Assembly: GCA_009760885.1 (NCBI GenBank)
Contig: CM019691.1
Location: 30,312,314-30,376,313 of the forward strand
Length of the DNA: 64,000 bases
Reading direction: 5' to 3'
Source: Achatina immaculata
Taxonomy: Eukaryota; Mollusca; Gastropoda; Stylommatophora; Achatinidae
This document shows, piece by piece, positions 49,359 to 56,544 of the stretch; positions within the stretch are counted from its first letter, which is position 1, and every line of letters begins with the position of its first letter. The position numbers were made by a program, and so were the translations under genes. Under the pieces are notes generated by a model that had not been told where the DNA came from, ran no database searches, and worked only from the letters and a program-made list of their open reading frames with translations.

Positions 49359-50369
49359 TTTGACCTGACTTACCATAAAGACACATCTAAATCCAACACA
49401 CTCCTCTGTTCTTCACCCTCAGCCTCCTCTAAAACTGGCTGCTCAGTGTGGAACAGTCTCCGTCCCATCTTACGGCTGTCGAGGCGGCTGCTCATCCTAC
49501 AGCCAAGTTGACCCTCGCAACGGAACTAACATCATACACAGCTGCAGGTAAACGGTTGAGCCATGTTTCCAATATAAATCCAGTAATGTTTCCCTGCACG
49601 ATATCAAAGATACTTGGCACTGACGGTTAAGTAGTAAGAAAATACAATTTGACGATAAAGTTTCTTTGGTTTGTTTGTTCAAATTCAGCAGAGTAGACCT
49701 TGTTATATTTTGTAAAGTAGACCTCCTTTAATTCACTTCACACTAGCACTCGTAATGTGAAAAGAAAAATTCTCGTAAAACGAGTTACTTATTTTTGCTT
49801 AATAGATTCACAGCTAAAACAGTCCAGAAAAATCTACATGATTCTCAGTTTTTTTTTAAATTAGCTAATGAAAATCCTTGAAAGTACAGGCAGAGTATAG
49901 AACATAATGTACTCAATTTAAGAAAGAACGAGAGTTCAACAAAAATTAATTTTGAAAAAAACTCGCATTCTGTTTTATTTTTCTTTATATTACGTACATT
50001 ATACATTATAGTATGTGCTCTTTCGTAATACGAATTCTCGTTAGACTAGACACTCGTAAAATCAGGGGTCTACTCTCGAAGCATATTTCTCCCCTATTCT
50101 CTTTGTGTCTAGCAGTAGAATTTCCATTTAAACTTACTCAACACAAACTTTCCTATTTGTTTCATTACAGTTGCTGCCAGCCTCTACGTTTTATGGTCTC
50201 CATAGCCTTGCTTCCCTGCAGAAACGGCTACAACCTGAGAGTACCTTTCAAGGAAGCGTTAGCCTGCTCGTGTAGGCCCTGTTACGCCGAAGAGGCGCCC
50301 AAAGACTTCCTGCGATTCGATGATCTCCTCAGCAAGCCAGCTGTTGATACGCCCCTGCCTATTGGATGA
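20846..50369 (+). CDS. bursicon alpha-like cystine-knot hormone (three exons)
   Basis: Join 20846-21096, 49423-49547, 50171-50369: 190 residues, stop TGA at 50367. Bursicon is a secreted neurohormone subunit that pairs with bursicon beta and acts through an LGR-type receptor (known in insects; in molluscs the role is less clear). Eleven cysteines lie at residues 73, 92, 102, 106, 124, 126, 127, 141, 157, 159 and 162. The CxxxC, CxCC and terminal CSCRPC patterns and the 18-residue loop CSSYSQV..HSC match bursicon alpha; the first interval is about five residues longer than in insects. NGT at 116-118 is an N-glycosylation site. Splice phases agree. The protein start is uncertain (see exon A). 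The gene symbol would be burs if orthology holds. The main alternative is another CTCK-family hormone. Confidence 0.8.
21401..21770 (-). mobile_element. family C LINE 3' end with GAAT tail
   Basis: The left edge is an ATTC run (the tail on the other strand). Minus frames correspond to the 'LQEIVDNLQMDASTAGHLAH' end region seen in the other copies, and the DNA matches 56553-56960 block by block. Several indels. Confidence 0.75.
22315..22620. repeat. degenerate 28-bp minisatellite, antisense orientation
   Basis: Units such as GGCTCTAGAAATCAAAGAAA then ACCACTAT are the reverse complement of the array at 25975-26670. A lone unit lies at about 21774-21810. Repeated at 23960-24265. Confidence 0.8.
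22928..23078. repeat. 18-bp minisatellite, about 8 units
   Basis: ACAAGCAGACTC(G/A)CAGAC units. A period divisible by three opens repetitive frames in several registers; they are not genes. Repeated at 24573-24723. Confidence 0.95.
23131..23559 (-). mobile_element. family B LINE 3' end, cut by duplication
   Basis: A 134-residue intact minus frame: KSWTIGKSAQKSLEAAEMWF, RIPWTAKITNEECMRRAGET, FIGHAMRRGG, GRRSRGRPREMILDSL, DRVLWRSIIANASQHGT, then a CAT-repeat tail. It stops abruptly at the duplication junction, where the 24776 copy continues upstream. Confidence 0.85.
23560..25204. repeat. 1.65-kb tandem duplication, copy 2
   Basis: Second copy of 21914-23559, including the antisense 28-bp array (23960-24265) and the 18-bp array (24573-24723). 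The junction shares only GGTT/AGTT microhomology. The LINE inside continues past the right boundary, so this copy keeps the original context and the duplication postdates the LINE insertion. Confidence 0.95.
24776..25400 (-). mobile_element. family B LINE, 5'-truncated RT C-terminus
   Basis: A 194-residue open frame from QKFKYLGAVITSDGKCKTEI through LYGSKSWTIGK to the KDRVLWRSIIANASQHGT end and CAT-repeat tail. The RT palm (FADD) is upstream of the truncation and absent. Best-preserved family B copy here. Confidence 0.85.
25401..25974. other. unassigned
   Basis: No gene recognised. C- and A-rich sequence that I could not place; an LTR remnant is possible but unsupported. Confidence 0.35.
25975..26670. 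repeat. 28-bp minisatellite, about 23 units
   Basis: Units CTCATAGTGGCTTTCTTTGA plus TTCCTAGA with variants. Reverse complement of the arrays at 22315 and 23960. A SINE begins at its right edge. Confidence 0.95.
26686..26880 (+). mobile_element. tRNA-derived SINE
   Basis: GGGACCTGAGTAGCATAGTG head with box A (26696-26706) and box B GGTTCAGATCC (26740-26750). The body is unrelated to the SINE at 20233. It abuts the 28-bp array; target duplication not determined. Confidence 0.75.
26900..27108. mobile_element. hAT-like non-autonomous inverted-repeat element
   Basis: Left end AGTGATTCTTAAACTT and right end AAGAACCAGTGCT are inverted repeats of hAT type. Inside, GGGGTTTCATGAACCCC near the right end forms a small hairpin. 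No coding. Confidence 0.5.
27109..27537. other. unassigned
   Basis: C-run at about 27325-27339. No gene recognised. Confidence 0.4.
27538..27584. repeat. (TA)n(TG)n microsatellite
   Basis: Compound dinucleotide run. Confidence 0.9.
27585..27834. other. unassigned
   Basis: AT-rich; short TTA repeats near 27730. Nothing else seen. Confidence 0.4.
27835..28140 (+). mobile_element. family D LINE with internal deletion
   Basis: The first ~120 bp (GGGAGTTGGGCATAAGGCTA, ACAACCTTAGCCTGAGACCC) look like the leader of an RTE-type LINE. From about 27978 it is the 3' end of family D (AACTCCAAAGAGGACATTGT, TTTAACAGCACGGGAAGGAT), as at 16920-17070. All coding in between is gone. Leader identity rests on my recollection of such elements. 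Confidence 0.5.
28141..28483. other. unassigned
   Basis: Nothing recognised. Confidence 0.4.
28484..28975 (-). mobile_element. family A LINE 3' end with GA tail
   Basis: Minus strand: VLLYGSKCWKITKTIEKKL, TKCLLRIRKIFWPNT, then one stop, then WLGHVLRMTDNSLPKIALRW, KGRPKETWRRTTERML, ALGT stop, CTTAAGGTTCAGAG and a GA run. Near-identical to the 3' end of the 44172-47347 copy. The stop replaces a codon of RRWRWLG by one substitution. Confidence 0.9.
28976..29214. other. unassigned
   Basis: Short degenerate repeats of 'GCTAACACTG.AGTATGAGA' type at 29050-29150. Nothing else. Confidence 0.4.
29215..29548 (-). mobile_element. family C LINE 3' fragment
   Basis: A 107-residue frame with TNISILQELNIEEGWLVKRI, KLKYFGHIKRHDNLVKTVLE, KRKRGRPRRRWLQDIVDNLQ and DASAAGHLAYTREVYRRAV. 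The GAAT tail is lost; a (TA)n run follows at 29553-29592. Confidence 0.85.
29553..29592. repeat. (TA)n microsatellite
   Basis: Pure TA run. Confidence 0.9.
29688..29740. repeat. CAT/CGT trinucleotide microsatellite
   Basis: Interrupted CAT and CGT units. Confidence 0.85.
29741..30614. other. unassigned
   Basis: Includes one 73-codon + frame (30242-30463) with no recognised motif. No other signal. Confidence 0.4.
30615..34860. repeat. 44-bp satellite array, about 96 units
   Basis: Head-to-tail 44-bp units containing CTAGAACACAGTGTTGTAGC and TAAGATAGACAGTATGCGAC. Divergence is high at both ends and low at 33300-34400. Higher-order structure is visible: unit types with GATCCAGTAGGAACACAG, GGAATCTGTCTAGAACAC and GGAACCTATCTAGAACAC alternate around 33390-33900, and an 88-bp dimer (34189-34276) is repeated at 34277-34364. 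44 is not divisible by three, so minus frames cycle every 132 bp; their CLSYL-type peptides are not genes. Confidence 0.95.
34861..35389. other. unassigned
   Basis: No recognised gene or repeat. Confidence 0.4.
35390..36512 (+). mobile_element. family B LINE split by a family C LINE
   Basis: The left part (35390-35456) reads IRVGVRQGCFLSHDLSML, the RT signature before the palm. After the antisense insert, 35821-36512 resumes with the palm region (LRYTEDMVLTAKSERELQ, FADD replaced by YTED), YLGTLLTSDGETE, MRVRKRVLQCYNERVLFYGC and GKIEGRRERE. At that point coding turns into the GA array. Numerous stops. Confidence 0.75.
35457..35820 (-). mobile_element. family C LINE nested in a family B LINE
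   Basis: From the tail side: CATTTGCATGTTCCTTGCGG, then the DASVAGHLAHN region; ends at GATCTGTTTGTTCCTCTCC. An internal deletion removes part of the middle. No clear target duplication. Confidence 0.75.
36513..36831. repeat. GA-rich minisatellite, left block
   Basis: Variable GAGAGATAGAAA-type units that begin inside the GRRERE coding of the family B LINE and are cut by the L2-like LINE. The long minus Ser/Leu frame is an artefact. Confidence 0.9.
36832..37697 (-). mobile_element. L2/CR1-like LINE, 5'-truncated, in the GA array
   Basis: Coding from 37697 to 37243: KVYQLAKIKHFIDQDTRKTY, THLDHCSTVWDGCS, KRLCSLQKRAVKLISD, HAPPYLWNLF and SFSYSAAHLWNTLPSYIKI stop. This is the RT C-terminus typical of the Jockey/CR1/L2 group. 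The 3' UTR contains GGGCAGAATGTCAGACGGGC and ends in an ATCA/TTGA run at 36832-36856. Intact for 150 residues, so relatively young. GA repeats lie on both sides. Confidence 0.85.
37698..37880. repeat. GA-rich minisatellite, right block
   Basis: Continuation of the array at 36513-36831 with the same GAGAGATAGAAA units, ending in a GT run at 37869-37885. Confidence 0.9.
37886..38439. other. unassigned
   Basis: No gene recognised. Confidence 0.4.
38440..38494. repeat. (GA)n microsatellite
   Basis: GA run with single interruptions, no LINE end beside it. Confidence 0.9.
38495..39991. other. unassigned; one mariner-type terminus possible
   Basis: At 39385-39404 the minus strand begins TACAGGGTGTTCCAAAAATT, which resembles a mariner-type terminal repeat. 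No partner terminus or transposase was found. The rest is unrecognised. Confidence 0.35.
39992..40545. repeat. 27-bp minisatellite, about 20 units
   Basis: Units CCTGTGG(T/C)TACGATCACTAT plus CTTTTTT. A period of nine codons keeps frames open on both strands (up to 222 codons); I reject these as genes. Confidence 0.95.
40546..41195. other. unassigned, with (ATG)n at 40921-40949
   Basis: The ATG run is preceded by a few residues like a family B LINE end, too weak to call. Nothing else. Confidence 0.35.
41196..41525. repeat. R325 dispersed repeat, copy 3
   Basis: Blocks GTTGAGGTACAGCATCGTAT, TTATGGCAGCTACTTTTTTC, TAGAAGACTCCACCACCATG and GGTGGGACAGGGTCTTGGTC match the other two copies. Ends CAGCGTCTTCACCCCC before a C-run. 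This and the inverted 9508-9850 copy define the ~325-bp unit. Confidence 0.8.
41526..41929. other. unassigned
   Basis: C-run near 41530-41542. No gene. Confidence 0.4.
41930..43795. repeat. G-rich 34-40-bp minisatellite, about 50 units
   Basis: A constant core GTGATGCTGATCAAAGAAGG alternates with a variable G-rich spacer. Three blocks: GGAGGTGGGGGCAGGT types (41940-42480), GGGTAGGGGGGTAGGT types (42480-43080) and GGAAGTGGAGGCAGGT or GGTGTGGGGCAGGT types (43090-43795). G-runs on the + strand could form G-quadruplexes. Confidence 0.95.
43796..44158. other. unassigned
   Basis: No gene. 44138-44171 matches 49087-49120 perfectly in inverse orientation (34 bp). Confidence 0.5.
44159..47360 (-). 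mobile_element. near-complete family A RTE-like LINE with target duplication
   Basis: Element 44172-47347 (3176 bp, minus). Perfect 13-bp flanks TTTATCATGATAT at 44159-44171 and 47348-47360. The 5' leader (CCCCGTGTGGTACCCGGGAT.. at 47347 downward) is followed by one endonuclease-RT frame, a short 3' UTR ending CTTAAGGTTCAGAG and a GA tail. Length and layout suit the RTE clade. It is the parent type of the fragments at 28484 and 59012-59605. Confidence 0.92.
44195..47146 (-). pseudogene. family A endonuclease/reverse transcriptase, three stops
   Basis: A single frame of 984 codons with no frameshift but stops at 47006-47008, 45554-45556 and 44666-44668. The frame opens after a stop at 47234; the first ATG is 47146. 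The endonuclease comes first: GSWNV, LGIQEARWTG, ILGDFNAKVG, DHILINNKW, GSDHNLLVAK. Then a linker rich in charged helices. The RT has EWKTGLIVKLPPKGD, ALFIDFEKAFDS, GVKQGCVLSPTLF, LDFADDICLLSS and GLKINVGKTK. The C-terminal part has LYGSECWKITK, WRWLGHVLRMTDNS and KGRPKETWRRTTERM. All catalytic motifs are present. It would nick DNA and copy its own RNA (target-primed reverse transcription), but not with these stops. Confidence 0.9.
47361..47409. other. unassigned
   Basis: Short gap beside the LINE. Confidence 0.3.
47410..47477. repeat. (GACA)n/(GACG)n microsatellite
   Basis: Interrupted tetranucleotide run. Confidence 0.9.
47478..49170. other. unassigned intron sequence
   Basis: No gene recognised. 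A hAT-like terminus (TTTGGGAACCACTGAATT) lies near 49062-49080. Pyrimidine-rich CTT repeats near 49130-49153. Confidence 0.4.
49171..49358. repeat. (TA)n microsatellites
   Basis: Two or three long TA runs around a short unique spacer at 49222-49272. Less than 70 bp upstream of exon B. Confidence 0.9.
49423..49547 (+). CDS. hormone exon B (cystine-knot first half)
   Basis: Acceptor CTTCACCCTCAG|CCT; donor AG|GTAAAC at 49548. Codes 41 residues plus two bases: LAAQCGTVSVPSYGC, RGGCSSYSQV, DPRNGTNIIHSC. The C-x9-C-x3-C-x17-C spacing equals bursicon alpha (insect CVPKPIPSFAC.GRC). An alternative acceptor at the next CAG (before TGT) would shorten the interval between cysteines 1 and 2 to nine residues. 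Confidence 0.85.
49548..50170 (+). other. intron 2 of the hormone gene (623 bp)
   Basis: GTAAAC to TTTCATTACAG. AT-rich, no repeats recognised. Phase 2: serine codon AGT is split AG|T. Confidence 0.8.
50171..50369 (+). CDS. hormone exon C (cystine-knot second half, stop)
   Basis: Continues SCSCCQPLRFMVSIALLPC, RNGYNLRVPFKEALAC, SCRPC, then a 28-residue acidic tail ending TPLPIG and TGA at 50367-50369. The CxCC and CSCRPC motifs are the bursicon alpha signature. The upstream frame open since 50013 is intronic. Confidence 0.88.
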
Positions 50370-51899
50370 CTACGGCGCAGGTAGCGCTTGGTCGCTGCCT
50401 TTTCTCGATAACCCCAATAGGCAGTTACTCTAAAAACGAACTAATAAACAGCGCTAATATTGTTGCCTTCTCAAATGGTGGACCTCTTCGTAAGATCTCT
50501 ATGAAGACCGGAAGAAAATCAGATTTTCGCTACAAACACTTCCTGTTTCCAGAATGTCTCATCCTCTCTGTAGCAGCAATAACTGGGGAGAAAAAAAAAT
50601 TGCACTTCAGCTAGCGAACAGATTGCTACAGGGCAAAATCTACATCACTTTCTCACAGCAAATAATTCTCCAAGCTAACAATGGACGTGAATGGGTTAAC
50701 TTCATTTTTGTTTCTGGCCACATCGTCAATCTGCGGCTGAAGGTAATAAACGTTGCCAGTTAGGCTGGGGTTACCCCTCGTTTTCCTCCATTCGCATTTA
50801 TAATACAGCTTTACGTGTTTCCCAGACAGATAATCCAGGAGATTCGAACTAAAAAAAAAAAAAACAGAATAAGAACGTTATATTTACATATGGATGGTTA
50901 TATGATAAACACGTTATTAAAAGTACATATCAATTCTGTGGGGGTTTTTTGTGTTTGCTTGTCGTGAATTTACGATATTAAAACGTATTTTTCAGTTTGA
51001 ACTCAATTTTTTTCTGCGTTTAGTTCTGTGCTGCAAAAGTGAAGCTGTAGCCAGTGGAACACGCCTATTTAATTAGAATGAGTTTTTATAATGATGATGA
51101 TGATCACCATTATCATTATCATCTTTTTTTTGGTCCTGCGTCGTTGTGAGTGCGAAGCGGAGAAGTCACTTAGTAGCTTGTTTTCAAAGAAAGACAAGCC
51201 GATCTGAAAGAAAGAAGATAGCCCGCCCTAGAATAACTTGATGAACAACCATAAAGCTGAGATGGACAGCATGCAGTACAGTTGGGGCACCATACACAAT
51301 CGTGAGAAGCGGAGAGAACGTGCTTGCTGCCTACATGGGCGATGGCGGCTTAATCAGTCATATTCTAAGAGGATATAGGTAGAATCCTGTCGAGCCTATC
51401 GCTACGTGTTTATTGTCTCTCCTGAAAAGCAAAACCTTCATATCTGTTCCTCCAGAATACGAGGTCCTGGCTCCAGATGTCACCGTGAACTCTAAAGGCA
51501 CTGAACACAATTCAAGACACATAAACATTTTTTGCTATCGAACATTAAGAGCGCAGTTTTTTTTTTAACAGAGAAATGACGGCATGCCTATTTTGAGCAT
51601 TTATGGCAATTTAAAATTACACACTCCCAGCTGCGGAATAAAATCGTATGATGTTTTCTTTTCAACTTTTAATTGTTAAGCGACTAGTGGTATGGTAAGA
51701 GAGTTCAAAGTTGATATGACTGAAAAAATCGTCTGATGCTTTTCACACTTTTAAGGGAAGGGTGGGGAGGGGGATAGGGAAAGAGGAAGGGGAGAAGGAA
51801 GAAGACTGCGATGAATTCAGTCTGGATCTGTCGTCACTGGTGTTTTATTTGTTATCTGTTTTTCTTAATTCTGGCATTATGGTCATTAATTCTTGCCGA
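50370..51899 (+). other. probable 3' UTR and unassigned flank
   Basis: AATAAA at 50443-50448 and 50745-50750 are candidate polyadenylation signals for the hormone gene. Further on are short TGA repeats near 51091-51105 and no recognised gene. Confidence 0.45.
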
Positions 51900-52347
51900 G
51901 TTTTGAAATCGACTTTATGCAGAAGCGCAACTAGGGTAAGGCAAATGTAACACATGTTCCTCTCTTGTCTTGTGTCTGGTCTTGTCTCCTTCTTCGTATA
52001 TCTTTCGGTGTTGAGGGGACAAACAGACGTCTGGATGGGGCCTGGCAATTTGCTTCATGTAGGGATATTTAAGGCTTCTGTAATCTCCTCCTTTCATCTC
52101 TTGCGTGGGCGACCTCTTCCTCTGTTTCCTACAATTCTTAGCATGAGTGTTATTTGTGGTATGCTGTCTAGTGGTGGACTTGTAACCGGCCCAGACCATT
52201 TGACTTCCTGTTTCTGGATATAGTGTGATACTGGTGTTACTCCAACTCTTGCACCGACGGTTATTTTGGTCTCTTCCTGTCACATTTAGTATTCTCCTTA
52301 AACATTTCATTTCTGCTGTGATGATTTTCCTTTTGTGTTTGGCTATG
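51900..52347 (-). mobile_element. family E LINE fragment, interrupted
   Basis: The minus strand reads MKCLRRILNVTGRDQ and VGVTPVSHYIQ with frameshifts. It matches 13745-14170. It is cut at 52347 by a family C insertion and resumes at 53393-53440 (GAGTGTCCATGTTTTACA). Confidence 0.75.
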
Positions 52348-53404
52348 CAACTTTGGGAAATAATGGAAAAAATGGGATTTCCAACACATTTATACAGTTA
52401 ACATCACTTCTGTATCTAGACCAACAAGCGGCTGTTAAAATAAATGGTGAAACAACAACTTGGTTCGACATAAAACAAGGGGTCTGTCAGCGGTGCATAT
52501 TGTCGCCTTACTTATTTAACTTGTATACTGACAATATAACGAAGAATGTTAGAGAAGATGTAGACAAATAATATTACGATGCCATAACAATTGGAGGTTA
52601 TGAAATACCAGAGATTAGATATGCTGGTGACACAGTATTACTGCCCACAACACAAAAAGGAATGGAAAAACTAATTATGTCAGTCCGTCAGAATAGCGAA
52701 GAGCAAAACCTCTATCTTAATGCGAAGAAAACTAAATTGATGACAACTGACAAAACAAACAAGGCAGCTGATATATGAAGAAAAACTGGAAGAAGTTGAG
52801 AGTTTTGAATATCTTGGATCACTACTAACTAATAATGGAGACACAATGAGGGGAAATTAAAAGCAGGATATCTACCGCTCTTCAGAAAGTAAAACAACTA
52901 AAGAATCTGTGGAGAGGAACAGACAGAACTACAAAAATAAGATTTTTAAGGGCATGCATATTATTTCCCATCACAACTTATGCCTGTGAGACCTGGACAC
53001 TTAATAAAACAGCTGAGAAACACATAAACGCCTTTGAACGTAAACGCTACAGAAGAGTTCTTCAAATATCATGGACACAAAAAAAGAACACATATATACA
53101 TACCACAATTACTTAATATTGAAGAAGGCTGGCTAGTAAAGAGGATTAAAGAGGGCGAAAATATTTTGGACATATTAAACGTCATGATAATCTAGAGAAA
53201 ACCGTCTTGGAAGGGTATATAATGGGAAAAAGAAAGAGAGGAGGCGAAGATGGCTGCAAGACATCGTTGACGATCTGCAAATGGATGCATCAGCAGCAGG
53301 CCATCTTGCTCACAACTGAAAGGTCTACAAGAGTGCTATTAGGGAGGCAAAGTTCCGCAAGGGACATGCAAATGAATGAATGAATGAATGAATGTTTGGC
53401 TATG
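52336..53404 (+). mobile_element. family C LINE insertion with 12-bp target duplication
   Basis: Insert 52348-53392, flanked by TGTTTGGCTATG at 52336-52347 and 53393-53404. 5'-truncated. The RT codes INGETTTWFDIKQGVCQRCI LSPYLFNLYT, then IRYAGDTVLLPTT (catalytic FADD altered to YAGD), TYACETWTLNKTAEKHINAF and FGHIKRHDNLEKTVLEGYIM. It ends in GAATGAATG repeats. Frameshifts after the palm. It provides the longest family C coding here. Confidence 0.9.
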
Positions 53405-53621
53405 AGTGTCCATGTTTTACATTGATAGATTTACTTCGAAATTTGCATTGATTTTGCTGTATCTGCACACGGTTGGATCATATTAATTCAGAATTAACTC
53501 TTTCACTTCAAAACTCTTTTAGTGTTGGTAGATCTTGTACATCTATGAGAATCAATACTCAGAGCGATATGTAGACAAAGTCTAAATAAAAAACGAACAT
53601 GGCACATTTTTAACCCAACCC
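53405..53621. other. family E remainder and unassigned
   Basis: The first ~40 bp continue family E; the rest is unrecognised. Confidence 0.4.
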
Positions 53622-53801
53622 TGTCAGTATTTCCATATCCCTTGCGAAACTCTGCCTGCCTAACAGCTCTCCTCTAGGCCTCTCTTAAGCAAGATGACCT
53701 GCTGCTGATGCGTCCATTCACAGATAATCAACGATGTCTTGCAGTCATCTTCGCCTTAATCTTCCTCTCTTTCTTTTTCCCATTATGTACCCTTCCAAGA
53801 T
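53622..53801 (-). mobile_element. short family C LINE fragment
   Basis: DNA blocks CTTGCGAAACTCTGCC, CCTGCTGCTGATGCGTCCAT and TCAACGATGTCTTGCAGTCA match other family C 3' ends. Confidence 0.75.
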
Positions 53802-54129
53802 TTAACCCAGCCACGTTATTAAATTATAGAGAACTTCCCTCCTTTATTTCTACCCCCCCCCCCCCAAAAAAAAATCTCTCATCAAAATTTATTCTAGCAA
53901 AGCGTGGAAATAAATTCGAAAATGAAAGAGTTAGCCAGTCACCAACAGCTTCTTATCTCAGAGATCATTTTTTCTTAGAAGCATATATATCGTTACTGGT
54001 TTGATTACGGACATCCCATTATAACGAGCCATCTGTCTGCCAGCATTACCGTATATGGTGGATCTCTGCGCTCTCTTTTCCTCCAATCTCACTATACGGA
54101 TGATATTATTCAGGCAAGGTGTTTCTCAA
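53802..54129. other. unassigned
   Basis: C-run and A-run at about 53851-53872. No gene. Confidence 0.4.
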
Positions 54130-54424
54130 CATTTTAAGCAAGTATTCTAATCTTTGTCCCGTACAATTTGCATGCCGTAGGGGTGTGAAGTGTTAGTACC
54201 TTCACATTTCTAGGTCACTACAGCGTTTGAGTTAGAGATGCCAGCACTTTTCCTCCCTGCCTTTGTTTTCTTTAGGAGAAACTCCAGGTGCCCATTTTTT
54301 TTTTTAGACTGGGTGAACACCGCTACCGGCTGGTCCGAAAAAATTAAGATCGAGTGCGAAATCGGAGCAGGGACCACCTGACCGGCAGGCGATTGTATTA
54401 ACCAGTGCACTACCGCGGCACCTA
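54130..54424 (-). mobile_element. SINE with tRNA-like head
   Basis: Minus strand starts AGGTGCCGCGGTAGTGCACT, GGTTAATAC (box A-like) and has GGTGGTCCCTGCTCCGATT (weak box B). The body is shared with 775-985. No target duplication seen. Confidence 0.6.
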
Positions 54425-54922
54425 CAGTGAGTGGGACATGCAGCTGATGGCCATCTATCATTTGGTCACATGATCTTTTTGTCTATAAACAGAGATGCTT
54501 CTTGCCTTTATTAGAAACATTGTTGGCTTTAAAGAAAAAGAAATGCTTGATACGTAATATACAGATTAATATGATCGCATTTAGGTAAAAATCTTCCTCA
54601 TATAAAGTAAATATTATTTACACACGGAATTACACGTTCTTTATATGGACTTCAAAACCAGCGGCATCCTTTACTACACATAGAAACACACTAAAGAAAA
54701 GATAAAGATAATAAAAAGAAACAGCCATAGAAAGTATGCAGCTTAATCTTTGACAGCATGGAAAACATTTAAGGTGTATAGTTTTTGTTGTTGTTGTTGT
54801 TGTTGTTGTTGCTTTTTTAGTTGAACTAACTCATCTGTTGTTGCTAAGCCTCATAAATATAATGAACTGTTATCCCCAATCCGCAGAGAAAAGAGACAGA
54901 AAGGCCACGTGAAGCTGAGACT

Positions 54923-54964
<42 letters not shown>

Positions 54965-55547
54965 AATCCCATTAACAAAATAAGATCTCTAAAATTAAAA
55001 GGTCGCTGTTCAGAAAGATGAATTAAATTTGAAGATTAAATATAATTTAGAGAAAACTAGTGGTCGGGGGGGGGGGGGGGTAGGGGAGCTGATTTGAGCA
55101 ATTTCGAAAATTACGAGAGCAAGCTTTATTCCAGTATTTTAAGATGCGGATGAATAATTTACTTGACGTAAGAACATGTTACGTCACTATGTTTCTTCAA
55201 GATTCAGAATTCAGACACCGGCTTCGCTGCATTCAAGACAGTCCCATACATGCTTCGTCACAAGCCGTAACATCCATCCAAGAATATGTTTGCTGATAGT
55301 TCCCTTTCAAGTGTTAGTTGCTTACGGTGCGTTGTCTGCCGCATAGATTTCCTAACAGCATCCTATAATTTGTCCTAGCTTCAGCTGTATGGTTCTTCCA
55401 ATCTCGCTCATTATTTTCCCGCGGTCTTTCCAACATGGCTATGTTTCTTATTATGTGCTTATTATATTTCGGTCATTAAGTTAATTAATGTTTCAGTATT
55501 ATGTAAAGATTATATTTCAGCTATTAGGTTTCTTACTGTTTCACTAT
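54425..55547. other. unassigned with microsatellites
   Basis: GTT repeats 54786-54813, GA repeats 54921-54961, G-run 55067-55080. No gene. Confidence 0.5.
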
Positions 55548-56330
55548 TACGCATACAAGGACGTCTAAAAAAAAGTAACCTTTATTTTACTCTGAAAAAA
55601 AAAATCTAAATCAAGTAGCAAGTTGCGGTATAGATATGCTATGCCATCCATATCTAGATCTGGATGTGTGTGCGGAAGTAGGTCGACCATTATGGAAATA
55701 TGACGTCAGCATACCAGATTAAAAATGGCCGCTCCCTTGGAAGCATGCACGAGAGAAGAACAGCACGTTTCATGGTTAGTGAAAATGAGAAACCTGCAGA
55801 TATCTCATTGCAGAATGAAATGACAGTGTGGGGTAAACGTTGGTCGCTTTACCAGGCACATGAATGGCGCAAAAATGTTAAAACTGGGGTGTCAGATCTT
55901 GTTGCTGCGGCAGCTAGTTTCCTTGGCCGATCTCACGCTGTGAATAAGACTGACGCAAACGCTGAAGTGGAACGAGTGATAAGAGAGAATCGGCTGATAA
56001 CAAATCAATGGCTGGAGTCTTCTGGGAAACGGTCCAATTATGGAAAATTACATGCGCAGAAAAACCACAATCATTCTGTGTTCTGCTTGAGAACCACTTC
56101 AAACATGCAGTAAAGTTTAAAAAAAAGGCGTGCTTTGCTCAGTTTTCCTTTACTGTCATAGCATGAGAACGGGCTGTCTCCCACACCATGTGCAACAGCT
56201 CCACAATTACGAACATGCACTTCGAGTGTTCTTCACCTTTTTTTTTCGGACCATTTGATTTATTATGTGTTTGGAGTCCTTAAGGAAGCCCTAGTTTAGT
56301 GAGTACCGACGAAGAGACTAAAGAGACGGT
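55548..56330 (+). pseudogene. decayed mariner-like transposase
   Basis: A first ATG in context (MAAPLEACTREEQH) is followed by a frameshift into RFMVSENEKPADIS, WRKNVKTGVSDL, SHAVNKTDANAEVERVIREN RLITNQ: the paired HTH region of SETMAR-like mariners. Downstream remnants TMCNSSTITN and FGVLKEALV mark the second half of the catalytic domain. GGACGTCTAAAAAAAAGTAA at 55560 may belong to the left terminal repeat. Multiple frameshifts and an internal deletion make it inactive. It belongs to a different subfamily from the relic at 1-483. Confidence 0.7.
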
Positions 56331-56544
56331 GCACGGAGTGAGTCAGAATTAGTTTCCAGGCATTAGTGGTAGACGCGTTGAATGTGGTGGTTACTATGTT
56401 GAGAAGTGAGAAGGAGTTCTCAGTCATATTTGTAAATTTTGTTGAAATAATAATAATAATAGTAATAATAATAATAATAAATACAGGTTGCGTTTTGTCT
56501 TACCCAGCCATGATAATATTTCAGAAATATGTATATATATATAT
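56331..56544. repeat. (AAT)n microsatellite and flank
   Basis: AAT/AATAGT units at 56446-56480. Flank unrecognised. Confidence 0.7.

Larger units (their letters stand above)
21097..49422 (+). other. 28.3-kb intron 1 of the hormone gene
   Basis: Bounded by GTGAGT and by a pyrimidine tract ending CTTCACCCTCAG. Phase 0 on both sides. Filled with the repeats listed below; no other host exon was recognised. The intron call depends on exons A and B being one gene. Confidence 0.65.

Noticed and set aside
50013..50170. Upstream extension of the exon C frame
   Set aside because: Open by chance in intron 2. The acceptor at 50170 and the split serine codon fit the hormone alignment precisely.
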